Source: Bacillus litorisediminis (GTDB lineage: Bacteria; Bacillota; Bacilli; Bacillales; JC228). From it: DNA of 64,000 bases. How positions within the stretch are numbered: position 1 is the first letter of the stretch; the number at the start of each line of letters is the position of its first letter. This document shows positions 41,718 through 49,959 of the stretch, in pieces. Location: positions 1-64,000 of the forward strand of contig NZ_JAKZKT010000003.1 in NCBI RefSeq assembly GCF_022808645.1, read 5' to 3'. Position numbers and translations under genes: made by a program. The notes under the pieces were generated by a model. It did not search any database. It was given only the letters and a program-made list of their open reading frames with translations, and was not told where the DNA came from.

Positions 41718-43109
41718 TTAAACAATAAAATCAGCGATTACTAACATTACTAGTGATACGGCCCATCCAATTGTCGTTGGAATAGACCATACCATGATTT
41801 GTTCCTTCACATTTCGAATACCAAGCATTCTGTTTACGACCCAGAACAAGCTGTCGTTAAAGTATGAGAATACCATGGCTCCAAGCGCAGCTGCTTGAGC
41901 AGCAAGAACAAGGTTTACATCTAAACCTGCAATAATCGGAGCTGAAATCGAAGCAGCCGTAACCATCGCAACCGTTCCGCTACCTTGAATTAAACGGACA
42001 ATCGTAGCAATGAAAAATGGGATAAGAACTGCTGGTAATGGCCACTCAGCGATTTGCCCGGCAATATAATCTCCTGCGCCGCTTGCACGCAGTACGTTAC
42101 CTAACGCACCACCGGCACCAGTTACTAATAAAATGATACCTGCTGTTGTAATTCCCTCTTCCATCCGATCTAATGCTTCTGAGCGGCGAAGATTATTGGC
42201 CAATGTATAAATCGCCACGATGACGCCAAGTGCTACCGCAATGACAGGGTTACCAATAAATTGAATATAGGATAGTAAAGTTTCACCTATCGTAATGATA
42301 CCTGCATCATTCAACGCAGCTAAAGTAGTATTCAAGAAAATCAGAATAATTGGAATCAGAATAGGCATAATTGACTTAGCAAATGAAGGAAGCGCTTTTT
42401 GTCTTTCATCAACAGCATCTAAAAACTCTTGATACGCTTGTCCTTCTTCTGGACGGACAAATCCGTCTCCATCTTGTTCAGGAACCTGATATATTTTCTT
42501 CCCGATCCACTTCGCATATAAAACTCCGGCAATAACGATTGGAACAGCGAAAATGAGACCAGCAATAATCATTAGACCGAGGTCAGCACCAAAGATACCG
42601 GCTACACCTAATGGTCCAGGAGTCGGAGGTACAGCATGGTGAGTGGCAGCCAAACCAATGGCAAGAGCTACACCGAGAGCAACTACAGATTTACCAGTTT
42701 TTCTGGAAAGCGCTTTTACTAATGGATTTAAGATAACAAAAGCTGAGTCTACAAAGATTGGAATTGACACGATGTAACCGGCTGCTGCCATCGCCCATTC
42801 CTCTTTCTTTTTACCTAACTTTTTAATGAGTGTATAAGCTAACGTTTCAGCAGCTCCTGAGACTTCTAAAATTCTTCCCATCATCACACCAAGACCGATA
42901 ACAATCCCGATGGATGCAAGCGTATTACCAAATCCAGCTGTAATTTGTGTTACGACATCAGTAGGCTTCATTCCGCCTACGATACCTGTAATTGAAGCAG
43001 CAACTAATAAAGCAATAAATGCATGAATCTTTGTTTTTAATACTAAAAAGATTAATACAGCTACCCCAATAACAAGGCCTAATATCATTTGAGCTCCAGA
43101 TACTTCCAT
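41718..43109 (-). CDS. GntP-family sugar-acid permease
   Basis: Proton-coupled permease of 463 residues with about 12-14 hydrophobic segments; family motifs are SIPIFVDSAFVILNPL, ATHHAVPPTPGPLGVAGIFGADLG and RLIQGSGTVAMVTAASI. It is the last gene after deoR, dtnK and pdxA2, so its likely substrate is D-threonate or D-erythronate rather than gluconate (inference). The start has AAAGGAG. A cre-like sequence lies 20-33 bases upstream. Confidence 0.92.
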   Translation of the reverse strand: MEVSGAQMILGLVIGVAVLIFLVLKTKIHAFIALLVAASITGIVGGMKPTDVVTQITAGFGNTLASIGIVIGLGVMMGRILEVSGAAETLAYTLIKKLGKKKEEWAMAAAGYIVSIPIFVDSAFVILNPLVKALSRKTGKSVVALGVALAIGLAATHHAVPPTPGPLGVAGIFGADLGLMIIAGLIFAVPIVIAGVLYAKWIGKKIYQVPEQDGDGFVRPEEGQAYQEFLDAVDERQKALPSFAKSIMPILIPIILIFLNTTLAALNDAGIITIGETLLSYIQFIGNPVIAVALGVIVAIYTLANNLRRSEALDRMEEGITTAGIILLVTGAGGALGNVLRASGAGDYIAGQIAEWPLPAVLIPFFIATIVRLIQGSGTVAMVTAASISAPIIAGLDVNLVLAAQAAALGAMVFSYFNDSLFWVVNRMLGIRNVKEQIMVWSIPTTIGWAVSLVMLVIADFIV

Positions 43110-43128
43110 TGTTAAATTTCTCCTTTCT

Positions 43129-43142
43129 TGAAACGGCTTTCA
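43129..43142 (-). promoter_or_regulatory. Cre-like site before gntP-type permease
   Basis: TGAAACGGCTTTCA on the plus strand is one central base away from the cre consensus (GG instead of CG). It lies in the 98-base gap between pdxA2 and the permease gene. Confidence 0.4.
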
Positions 43143-43207
43143 TTTTTTATGATTCAAATGCTGAGGAGGGTTAACCCAATCCTCAGCAGTAAAACCTTTG
43201 TTAAGAA

Positions 43208-44224
43208 TTACACCATTGTTTCAGCAGTGAATTTTGGTGCGTATTGTGCCGCGAGTTTGATGCACTCTTCCATGCTCGTGCTTGCAGCGATATTTTTACC
43301 TGCAATATCAAAAGCTGTACCATGGTCAACAGATGTTCTTAAGAATGGAAGACCATTTGTTATGGAAATCGTTCTGTGGAAATCTGTCATTTTCGCAGCA
43401 ATATGCCCTTGGTCATGATACAAGGATAGGACAGCATCGTATTTTCCATTTAGCGCTTGGAAAAATACAGAGTCAGCCGGTACTGGACCATATGCATCAA
43501 TTCCATCAGCTTTTGCAGCTTCAATTCCAGGTCCGATTTCATCTACCTCTTCACGGCCAAATAGTCCGCGTTCACCGCTGTGCGGGTTAAGACCTGCAAC
43601 TGCAATTCTTCGATTTTCTATTCCTAAACGTTGTAGAGCTTTGTCACAACGAATGAGATAATCATGAACTCGTTCTTTTGTCATTTGCGCAATTGCATCT
43701 TTAAGAGAAAGGTGGCGTGTTAAGAAAAAGATTCTCATACCTCTAACTTCAAACATAGTAAGCGGATCTTTGGTATTCGTTAAATCTTCAAGCATTTCGG
43801 TGTGACCGATGTAAGGTACACCTGCTGCTTTTAATGATTCCTTGTTAATTGGTGTTGTAGCTAAAGCTTTTACTTCTCCAGCTTTGGCTAGTTCTACAGA
43901 TGTTTTGATGTATTCAAATGCAGCCTGACCGCATTGAGCCTGAACGACACCATATTCAAGTTCTTCCATATTAATATTATCTAGGTCGATTAAATCAACA
44001 GTGCCATACTCATACTTACCTTCTTCAGGCTTGCTGATGACGTTTATTTTTAATTCGGCTTCGACAATTTCAATCGCTTTTGCAAAAACCTTTGCATCCC
44101 CAATTACAACCGGTTTACACATATCATAGATTTCTTTTTTTGCTAATGATTTTGCTGTAATCTCTGGTCCAATGCCTGCAGGATCTCCCATTGGAATTGC
44201 AATGATTGCTCTTTCTGTTGTCAT
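43208..44224 (-). CDS. pdxA2: PdxA2-type 4-phospho-D-threonate/D-erythronate dehydrogenase
   Basis: NAD-dependent, metal-dependent oxidative decarboxylase of the PdxA family, 338 residues. Signatures are [11 protein letters not shown] at the N terminus, metal-ligand histidines in [16 protein letters not shown] and [11 protein letters not shown]. Coupled to a DUF1537 kinase it should act on the 4-phosphate of D-threonate or D-erythronate to give dihydroxyacetone phosphate, rather than in vitamin B6 synthesis. Its ATG overlaps the kinase stop by four bases (ATGA). Confidence 0.9.
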   Translation of the reverse strand: MTTERAIIAIPMGDPAGIGPEITAKSLAKKEIYDMCKPVVIGDAKVFAKAIEIVEAELKINVISKPEEGKYEYGTVDLIDLDNINMEELEYGVVQAQCGQAAFEYIKTSVELAKAGEVKALATTPINKESLKAAGVPYIGHTEMLEDLTNTKDPLTMFEVRGMRIFFLTRHLSLKDAIAQMTKERVHDYLIRCDKALQRLGIENRRIAVAGLNPHSGERGLFGREEVDEIGPGIEAAKADGIDAYGPVPADSVFFQALNGKYDAVLSLYHDQGHIAAKMTDFHRTISITNGLPFLRTSVDHGTAFDIAGKNIAASTSMEECIKLAAQYAPKFTAETMV

Positions 44225-45528
44225 TTTACAGCACTCCTTTTTGCATTTTTGGTCTTTAAAAATTTTACACTTGCATAGATTGAAGTTTTATCCCCAACCA
44301 TGCCGCCTTTTGTGACAATCGGCAAACCTGGAAAATGGCCGCCAATTAAGGTACCATAAGCAGCAAGAGGAAGAACCTCGTCCTCTAATTTAATTCCAGA
44401 GGCCTTACTAAAAGCACATAGAGACGCGGTTACATCGCCGCCGCTAGTAAAGCAGCCTTGAATCGGATAGTTCGTTTGCTCCATCACAAGTCTTGTGATT
44501 TTCGCCAAACCGTCCGTAATCCGTTTTGCAAGTGCATCCTGAGTTGTCTGTTGTTGCTCTGCAATTTGCTTCAGATTAAGAATGTTATTGCCTTCTGTAT
44601 GAGTTGTTATAATGAGCACATCATTTTCAGCGATTCTTTCAAGCGCTTCATTAGTTGCCCGACTGACCTCTTCATCCCAGCTTGCTTCTAAAGTAGCAAG
44701 CTTTTCTGCTGAAACGTACACCGGTTTTGAATTCGTTTTATCCATCAAATATCGAAGCTGTCTGCCTGTTAGTGAAGTTACACTTCCAACGGTTACAATT
44801 ACCTTGTTTGACGCAACAAATTGATGCAAGAATGCTTTAGAGTAAGCTGCTGTAAGCGGCCCCGGATCGCACGGAACCATTTGGAACTGCTGAATCGCAG
44901 CCATTGCTTCCGCGATGGTTTCAATTTCTTCATCGGTCACTGCATCAACAACAATGATTCGGTTACCCCGGGCAATTTCAGTATTCAGAGCTTCGGTTAA
45001 TGCAGAAACGCCGGTTAACACCTTATCCAATCCAATATGGCTAATCGAATGTTTGCTGCGCTCTTTAATGACTGCAGGGATATAGGACGAAGTAATCGGC
45101 GTAATCGGATCCTTCGCAACGTCTGTAGCCTGAACTGGAATTCCATTTACAAGTAAATATCCTCCTGATGTAACCCTTCCTGAATCAGGAAAGGAAGCTA
45201 CGACAACAGCAATACTATCTGGTCCTAATTCATCCAACATCGTATCGATTTCTAATCCGATTTTCCCCCGGATTGTACTATCAATCCGTTTGCAAAAAAC
45301 TTTGGCATTCCATTCACGGAAGCTTTCCATTGCTTTTTTTACGCGTCTTACTACTACTTCATCTGGTGCGTATCTTGAATCTGTATCTATACAAACTGCA
45401 TCGAGCTCTCCTGAGTCAGGAATTCTGTCATTATACACAACGGTTGCAGCGGCAAAGCCTTGTTTACTTAAACGGACTCCCGTAGCATTTGCTCCCGTTA
45501 AGTCATCAGCTACTACACCGACTTTCAT
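44221..45528 (-). CDS. dtnK: DUF1537 four-carbon acid sugar kinase (D-threonate/D-erythronate kinase)
   Basis: ATP-dependent kinase of the OtnK/DtnK family, 435 residues. The N-terminal substrate domain begins [17 protein letters not shown] and includes DTDSRYAP and [16 protein letters not shown]; the C-terminal nucleotide domain has [19 protein letters not shown] and [15 protein letters not shown]-threonate kinase is the likely activity from the PdxA2 neighbour, with D-erythronate as the alternative. Start ATG 45528 has GAGGTGG; a GTG nine bases upstream is too close to it. It lies 21 bases after the DeoR regulator gene. Confidence 0.9.
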   Translation of the reverse strand: MKVGVVADDLTGANATGVRLSKQGFAAATVVYNDRIPDSGELDAVCIDTDSRYAPDEVVVRRVKKAMESFREWNAKVFCKRIDSTIRGKIGLEIDTMLDELGPDSIAVVVASFPDSGRVTSGGYLLVNGIPVQATDVAKDPITPITSSYIPAVIKERSKHSISHIGLDKVLTGVSALTEALNTEIARGNRIIVVDAVTDEEIETIAEAMAAIQQFQMVPCDPGPLTAAYSKAFLHQFVASNKVIVTVGSVTSLTGRQLRYLMDKTNSKPVYVSAEKLATLEASWDEEVSRATNEALERIAENDVLIITTHTEGNNILNLKQIAEQQQTTQDALAKRITDGLAKITRLVMEQTNYPIQGCFTSGGDVTASLCAFSKASGIKLEDEVLPLAAYGTLIGGHFPGLPIVTKGGMVGDKTSIYASVKFLKTKNAKRSAVK

Positions 45529-45549
45529 GCTGTCCACCTCTTTTTAGAC

Positions 45550-46299
45550 CTACACAACCTCTATATATGGAGAGAGTGCAGTTTTTGTATCTTCGGGTAT
45601 GTCGTTATCCGTTATAAATCCTGTTAACACATGGAGATCACAAACTTTTGAAAATGCTTTTTGATCAATTTTGCTGGAGTCTGCAACCAGCCATGTAACT
45701 TCTGCTGCTTGAATCATCAATTTTTTTATCAGTGATTTCTCAAGCGTTGGTGAAGTAATTCCTGCTTTTATATCAATGGCATGCGCTCCAAGAAAAAACA
45801 GATCGACATGGATATCTTGCAAAAAATGATGTGTTTGCGGTCCGTATAAGGCACCGACGCCATTTTGCAGTTCACCGCCGGAAACAATTACTTTCAGATC
45901 ACTTTCAACTAACTCCGCCGCAATTTTTATGTCATTTGTGATGACCGTAATATTTTTGCGGTCTTTAAGCAGTCTGGCAATTTCTAAAGTAGTGGTCCCA
46001 GAGTCCAGAATAATGGTTTGCCCCTCTTTAACTAAGGTAACCGCTTTTTTAGCGATTTCCCTTTTTTGACTGATTCTCATACTCTCTTTTGTTAAGAAAG
46101 GGGTTTCAGTAATAAGCGGTTTAGGTAAAACAGCACCACCATGAACACGAATCACGTGCCCTTCATCCTCTAGCTGGGCCAAGTCTCTTCTTATTGTCAT
46201 AGGAGACACGTTCAATTCTTCGGAAAGCTGTTCGATTTCAACCTTTCCTTCACTTTGAACTTTCTGTAAAACCCAATTTCTGCGTGCTGATGGCTGCAT
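45550..46299 (-). CDS. DeoR-family transcriptional regulator
   Basis: Repressor of 249 residues: N-terminal helix-turn-helix (VEIEQLSEELNVSPMTIRRDLAQLE, residues 20-44) and DeoR C-terminal sugar-phosphate sensing domain (ILDSGTTTLEIARLL; VITNDIKIAAEL; VDLFFLGAHAID; LVADSSKIDQKAF). As first gene of the operon it probably controls itself and the kinase-dehydrogenase-permease genes, responding to a phosphorylated four-carbon acid. AGAGGTGATGG precedes the ATG. Repeated AACATTT elements lie in its promoter. Confidence 0.92.
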   Translation of the reverse strand: MQPSARRNWVLQKVQSEGKVEIEQLSEELNVSPMTIRRDLAQLEDEGHVIRVHGGAVLPKPLITETPFLTKESMRISQKREIAKKAVTLVKEGQTIILDSGTTTLEIARLLKDRKNITVITNDIKIAAELVESDLKVIVSGGELQNGVGALYGPQTHHFLQDIHVDLFFLGAHAIDIKAGITSPTLEKSLIKKLMIQAAEVTWLVADSSKIDQKAFSKVCDLHVLTGFITDNDIPEDTKTALSPYIEVV

Positions 46300-46313
46300 T
46301 CCATCACCTCTTA

Positions 46314-46415
46314 AATGTTAACTTTGTTCATTTACCTTCTTTATTATGTGACTTTTTAACATATAAGTCAACTAAAATGTTAAATATTTTCATATAAATG
46401 TTCAAAATTAACGTT
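46314..46415 (-). promoter_or_regulatory. deoR promoter with repeated TTAACATTT/GAACATTT elements
   Basis: On the minus strand TTGACT (46371-46366) and CATAAT (46348-46343) are 17 bases apart. Around them lie TGAACATTTA (near 46405), TTAACATTTT (near 46380), an inverted ATGTTAAAAA (near 46358) and TTAACATTTA (near 46316), suggesting several DeoR-type operator copies for autoregulation. Confidence 0.55.
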
Positions 46416-46546
46416 CGCTTGAATGGACTCCTTATTTATTAACTTGTTTCTTTATTACAATCGTATACATATACTTAAAATTGGAAGGTGTTTTCAAGGA
46501 ACCATATCCTTGGCGTAAAAGGTACGTCCGGATGCTGTGAAAAAAT

Positions 46547-46586
46547 AAAAAGGTTCGAATCCCACTGTAATGGGATTTGAACCTTT
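46547..46586 (-). terminator. Bidirectional terminator with T-arm-like sequence
   Basis: AAAAGGTTCGAATCCCA and TGGGATTTGAACCTTTT pair around CTGTAA. The left arm contains GGTTCGAATCCC, the typical tRNA T-arm sequence, but no tRNA is present. Confidence 0.8.
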
Positions 46587-46599
46587 TGAATTTGCGCCA

Positions 46600-47376
46600 T
46601 TACGCCGGCACAATAAAGGGCGTATATCCATATAAATACTCGAGTATGGCATCGGTATATTGTTTATTTCTGATTCCCTGATTCCCAAACATGACATTGA
46701 ACTCAAAAAAATACAGTTTATCTCCTACTTGGGCGAAATCAAAACCTGCGTGATCAATGCCAAGAGTTGTTGCAACTTTTTCAACTAACTGAATCGCTTC
46801 ACTCGGGATATGATCGTATGAAATAATGCCTCCTTGGGAAACGTTTGTTAAAAATTCGTGACCTTGATTGATTCTCCAGTATGCTTCAATTACTTTGTTC
46901 CCAACCCAAACAATTCGCAAATCTTTAGTGATTGGTAAGTATTCCTGTACATACCACACATCATTTCGTTTAGCATAATCGATAAAATCCTGTTCATTGT
47001 GAATTAAATAGACGCCTTGTCCCATACTATTCCTGATTTCTTTTGCAACGAATGGAAATGGCATATGGTCAAAAATGTCCCTCTCCATATCGGCAGCACA
47101 GCCTTTAATCAATGTATAGGGAACATGTTCTGGAAAAACACCTTGCATGACTCTAGTCTGTTCAACTTTGGTGTGCCCAATATGATACGTTTCGATAGAC
47201 GGAAAAATTCTCTTTTTTAACCCATATACCAAAGTATTTACTTGCCAATACTCGGGAAATAACAAGACATCTGCTTCTAAAATTTTATCTATTTCCTTCA
47301 TACTATTTTCTGGCTTGATGTAAGTAACATCATCAATCCCAATGGTTCGAAACGGATTAAACGTAACGAATTTCAC
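46600..47376 (-). CDS. ATP-grasp ligase (RimK-like)
   Basis: ATP-dependent carboxylate-amine ligase fold of 258 residues. Visible ATP-grasp elements are PFPFVAKEIRNSMGQGVYLI (nucleotide lysine and glycine loop), WYVQEYLPITKDLRIVWVGNKVIEAYWR and the metal-binding FFEFNVMFGNQGI. No partner gene indicates the substrate; relatives include glutamate ligases and spore-coat-associated proteins. I prefer the GTG at 47376 (GGGAAGGAATC before it; protein starts KFVTFNPF as relatives do) over an ATG five codons upstream. Single gene with terminator. Confidence 0.8.
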   Translation of the reverse strand: MKFVTFNPFRTIGIDDVTYIKPENSMKEIDKILEADVLLFPEYWQVNTLVYGLKKRIFPSIETYHIGHTKVEQTRVMQGVFPEHVPYTLIKGCAADMERDIFDHMPFPFVAKEIRNSMGQGVYLIHNEQDFIDYAKRNDVWYVQEYLPITKDLRIVWVGNKVIEAYWRINQGHEFLTNVSQGGIISYDHIPSEAIQLVEKVATTLGIDHAGFDFAQVGDKLYFFEFNVMFGNQGIRNKQYTDAILEYLYGYTPFIVPA

Positions 47377-47515
47377 GATTCCTTCCCTCATCTTTCATCC
47401 ATATGAACGCGCTGCAGACTTTAGGGACAAGTAAGAAGGAGAAAATCATCTCAAGTTCAAAAATATTTTACTGCTAAACTAGTAAAAAGGATATAGGGTC
47501 AGAAAAATTTTTTTA

Positions 47516-48130
47516 TTACCAATTCAAAGTCATTTCTGCAATGCGTCGCAAATATTCAGAGCAGAACCATAAAAGCATGATTCCAGTAATAAGTGTCAAT
47601 ATTTTTCTGTATGGATCACTAATTCTTTCCCGAATAAAGGAAACGGCCAATGATAAATTCATCATCCAAATAAAAACACCGATCATGATAAAAAAACTAT
47701 AAATAAAAATTGTAATAGGCGGATTTTCAACAAATAAAGTATGAGAGGCTTGAGAAAAACTGCTATACCAAGCCATAAAATTGATAGGATTTGCAAATCC
47801 CAAAAGAAAGCCTGTACTAAAAGAAGATAAAAATGAAGGGGCTATTTTGTTATTTACAAACCTAGATGTAACACTCATATAACCTAAATATAAAAGAATC
47901 AATGCACCAATTGTAAAAAATACACTCTCGATGTCCTGATTTTGCATCCATTCGGACCATCCAAAATAAATAATGAAAAAAAAGGAAATATTCGCGGTTA
48001 TTCCTCCAAACGCTAAAAACAAAACGGGATAAAAGCCGCCTCTAATGCCCCGATTAATCAATTCTATATTGAATGGGCCCACTACAGCTGCCATACTGAT
48101 TCCCATTGCGATATAGTGAATGAAATCCAT
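47516..48130 (-). CDS. LysE/RhtB-family exporter
   Basis: Amino acid or metabolite exporter of 204 residues with six hydrophobic segments; the N-terminal motif AMGISMAAVVGPFNIELINRGIRGGF corresponds to the LysE G-P-x-x motif, and GFLLGFANPINFMAWYSSF is the second conserved region. Start ATG 48130 gives the usual family length; the frame extends to 48190 without a better site. The substrate is unknown. Confidence 0.85.
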   Translation of the reverse strand: MDFIHYIAMGISMAAVVGPFNIELINRGIRGGFYPVLFLAFGGITANISFFFIIYFGWSEWMQNQDIESVFFTIGALILLYLGYMSVTSRFVNNKIAPSFLSSFSTGFLLGFANPINFMAWYSSFSQASHTLFVENPPITIFIYSFFIMIGVFIWMMNLSLAVSFIRERISDPYRKILTLITGIMLLWFCSEYLRRIAEMTLNW

Positions 48131-48333
48131 GCCCCTATCCCCCCGTGCCTGTTCTTGTACATTGTATGCCTGAACTTTGCACACATTCACGGGAGAAGTA
48201 AATCAATTCATGATTTGTTCCAGCAATTTTTCCCTTCATATCCTTTTTATAATTGAATGATTACGTTGCACTTTCAAATACTATAGCGTGGATAGCTTTT
48301 TCTATCCAAATGCTTAGGGGGGGTAGAATACGA

Positions 48334-48981
48334 ATGGAGCAACAAACCATGAATCAGCAGAACATGAATCAAGGTCAAAACTTAGGTAATCTTCGTAACT
48401 CCGATCAAGTAGGATACCAGCAAAATCATGGGGGACATGAAATTTTTGATGCCCACGAGGTTTTATCATGCCTGGTTGGTACATTGGACCAATATTTGTT
48501 GTTCCGTCAGTATGCCAAAGATCCTGAGTTAACTGATATTTTAAATCGACAATACACTTTTATAACCGATCAGTATAACCGGATTGTAGAAACCCTTTCT
48601 ACTGGACAAAAGCCGTCCAATCATGCGACTACCTATATGATGAAACAGAACCACGATGTAACGTATGGTCTCAAACAGACTCAGCCTAAAAAGCCGATTC
48701 AATCTGCCACAGAGATTAACGATGCATGGGTTTCTGGGCAAATGATGGCATCGGTGAAAGCAATTTGTTCAGGGGTGACAATGGCTGCGTTAGAAACAGC
48801 CAACCCGGTATTACGCCGTGTATTGGCAGATAGCCTGCCAAACTATATTGAACTGGGCTATGAATTATTCTTGTACCAGAATAAGCATCAATATTATCAG
48901 GTACCTCAATTAAGCGCACAAGATACAAACTTTATGATTCATGCCTACGCACCTTCCACAAACCAAAATATGATGCAGTAA
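48334..48981 (+). CDS. Spore coat protein, CotF family
   Basis: A 215-residue coat protein. Residues 1-35 are rich in Gln, Asn and Met (MEQQTMNQQNMNQGQN), and residues 38-200 carry the CotF helical-bundle domain in two related halves (AHEVLSCLVGTLDQYLLFRQYAKDPEL; DAWVSGQMMASVKAICSGVTMAALETANPVLRRVLADSLPN in parts). It should be expressed in the mother cell during sporulation. The site GGGGGG is about 12 bases before ATG 48334. It shows that the organism makes endospores. Confidence 0.88.
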   Translation: MEQQTMNQQNMNQGQNLGNLRNSDQVGYQQNHGGHEIFDAHEVLSCLVGTLDQYLLFRQYAKDPELTDILNRQYTFITDQYNRIVETLSTGQKPSNHATTYMMKQNHDVTYGLKQTQPKKPIQSATEINDAWVSGQMMASVKAICSGVTMAALETANPVLRRVLADSLPNYIELGYELFLYQNKHQYYQVPQLSAQDTNFMIHAYAPSTNQNMMQ

Positions 48982-48994
48982 AAAAAATTAAAAA

Positions 48995-49043
48995 GAGGCC
49001 CTCCCGTAAGCTAACCGTTCATTAGCTCCTGCGGGATGGCCTC
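48995..49043. terminator. Nested bidirectional terminator between cotF and plsY
   Basis: Outer GAGGCC/GGCCTC and inner CTCCCG(T)A-type/T-CGGGA arms with GCTAA/TTAGC at the tip; it lies between convergent genes. Confidence 0.82.
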
Positions 49044-49046
49044 TCC

Positions 49047-49637
49047 TTATACAACCCGTTTCCCCTCATAAATAGTGGGTTCGATTTTATGATATAGATT
49101 TCGGATATTGGTCCGATGCAAATAAATCATAACAATAAATAAAACGCTAAATACAATAAGATTTAGCTGATTGTAATCAATAAACGAATAAACAATCATG
49201 GAAAAACAGCTCGTTAGTGATCCAAAAACCACATATTTGGTAATCCATATCATGCCGAAAAATACGATCACAGCGACCATAAGCATCAAAGGATTATAAA
49301 CCAGTAGTACACCAGCAGAAGTGGCAACTGCTTTTCCGCCGCGAAAACCAGCGAAAACAGGAAAACAGTGACCCGCTACTGCTACCATTCCGACCAGTAA
49401 CGGGGAAACTTCAAGCCCAAAGTATATACAAGCCAAAACGGGCAAGAATCCTTTTAGAAAATCCCCGAGAAAAACAGCAATTCCCGCCTTAGGACCGAGT
49501 GTAGCAAACGCATTAGTGGCTCCTAAATTTCCGCTGCCATGCTCCCGAATATCAATGCGATAGAAGGTCTTTCCGATGATCAGTGCGAACGGAATAGAAC
49601 CGCAAACATAACTTATTACAAACATCCACCAATCCAT
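49047..49637 (-). CDS. plsY: Glycerol-3-phosphate acyltransferase PlsY
   Basis: Integral membrane enzyme that acylates glycerol 3-phosphate from acyl-phosphate, the first step of phospholipid synthesis. Its three conserved cytoplasmic motifs are visible: SIPFALIIGK (residues 14-23), HGSGNLGATNAFATLG (33-48) and GHCFPVFAGFRGGKAVAT (about 89-106). Length 196 with five or more membrane helices is normal. TGGGGGAA precedes the start. Confidence 0.95.
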   Translation of the reverse strand: MDWWMFVISYVCGSIPFALIIGKTFYRIDIREHGSGNLGATNAFATLGPKAGIAVFLGDFLKGFLPVLACIYFGLEVSPLLVGMVAVAGHCFPVFAGFRGGKAVATSAGVLLVYNPLMLMVAVIVFFGMIWITKYVVFGSLTSCFSMIVYSFIDYNQLNLIVFSVLFIVMIYLHRTNIRNLYHKIEPTIYEGKRVV

Positions 49638-49750
49638 ATAATTCCCCCATTTCTTGCAATTGTCGCGATAACGACTTTACAAGCTCCCTTTCATTTATTA
49701 TACAAAACCACTTTCAACATGTAACGGTCATATTGAAATATTTTTGTAAC

Positions 49751-49790
49751 AAAAAAACCTCCATTCGATGTAACGAATGGAGATTTTTTT
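49751..49790 (-). terminator. Terminator of the NprR-like/peptide operon
   Basis: CTCCATTCG and CGAATGGAG pair around TTACAT on the minus strand, followed by a seven-base T run, right after the peptide stop codon. Confidence 0.9.
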
Positions 49791-49795
49791 CGTCT

Positions 49796-49945
49796 CTAAT
49801 TATGAGTAATCTTTAACAAAGTTGTTGTAGCTGGCGAGCCAGTTGGGTCTGGATGATCGGCCTGATCGGCAAAAACTTGGCCTCCGGCAAATGCAGCAGT
49901 AATCAAAGTGGCTGCCAGAGCGAATCCTAGAAACCATTTTTTCAT
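49796..49945 (-). CDS. Exported signalling-peptide precursor (NprX-like)
   Basis: A 49-codon gene, too short for usual ORF calling. Residues 1-26 form a Sec signal peptide: Met-Lys-Lys, a hydrophobic core FLGFALAATLITAAFA and an A-x-A-like end (VFA). The exported part begins DQADHPDPTGSPATTT and ends KITHN. The stretch D-H-P-D-P-T-G aligns with the Bacillus cereus-group NprX heptapeptide S-K-P-D-I-V-G at Pro, Asp and Gly. It starts 14 bases after the regulator stop with AAGGGGG nine bases before this ATG (another ATG lies two codons earlier) and is followed at once by a terminator. It is the expected partner of the upstream RRNPP regulator. Confidence 0.82.
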   Translation of the reverse strand: MKKWFLGFALAATLITAAFAGGQVFADQADHPDPTGSPATTTLLKITHN

Positions 49946-49959
49946 TTTCATCTACCCCC

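Larger units (their letters stand above)
46300..46599. other. Intergenic region, 300 bp: deoR control region and ATP-grasp terminator
   Basis: It contains the deoR promoter with repeated operator-like elements (46314-46415) and the terminator at 46547-46586. I see nothing else. Confidence 0.6.

Noticed and set aside
43208-44224. PdxA of vitamin B6 biosynthesis
   Set aside because: The gene overlaps a DUF1537 kinase and lies in a sugar-acid operon, the context of PdxA2.
46547-46586. tRNA gene suggested by GGTTCGAATCCC
   Set aside because: No acceptor, D or anticodon arms are present; the sequence is a symmetric terminator.
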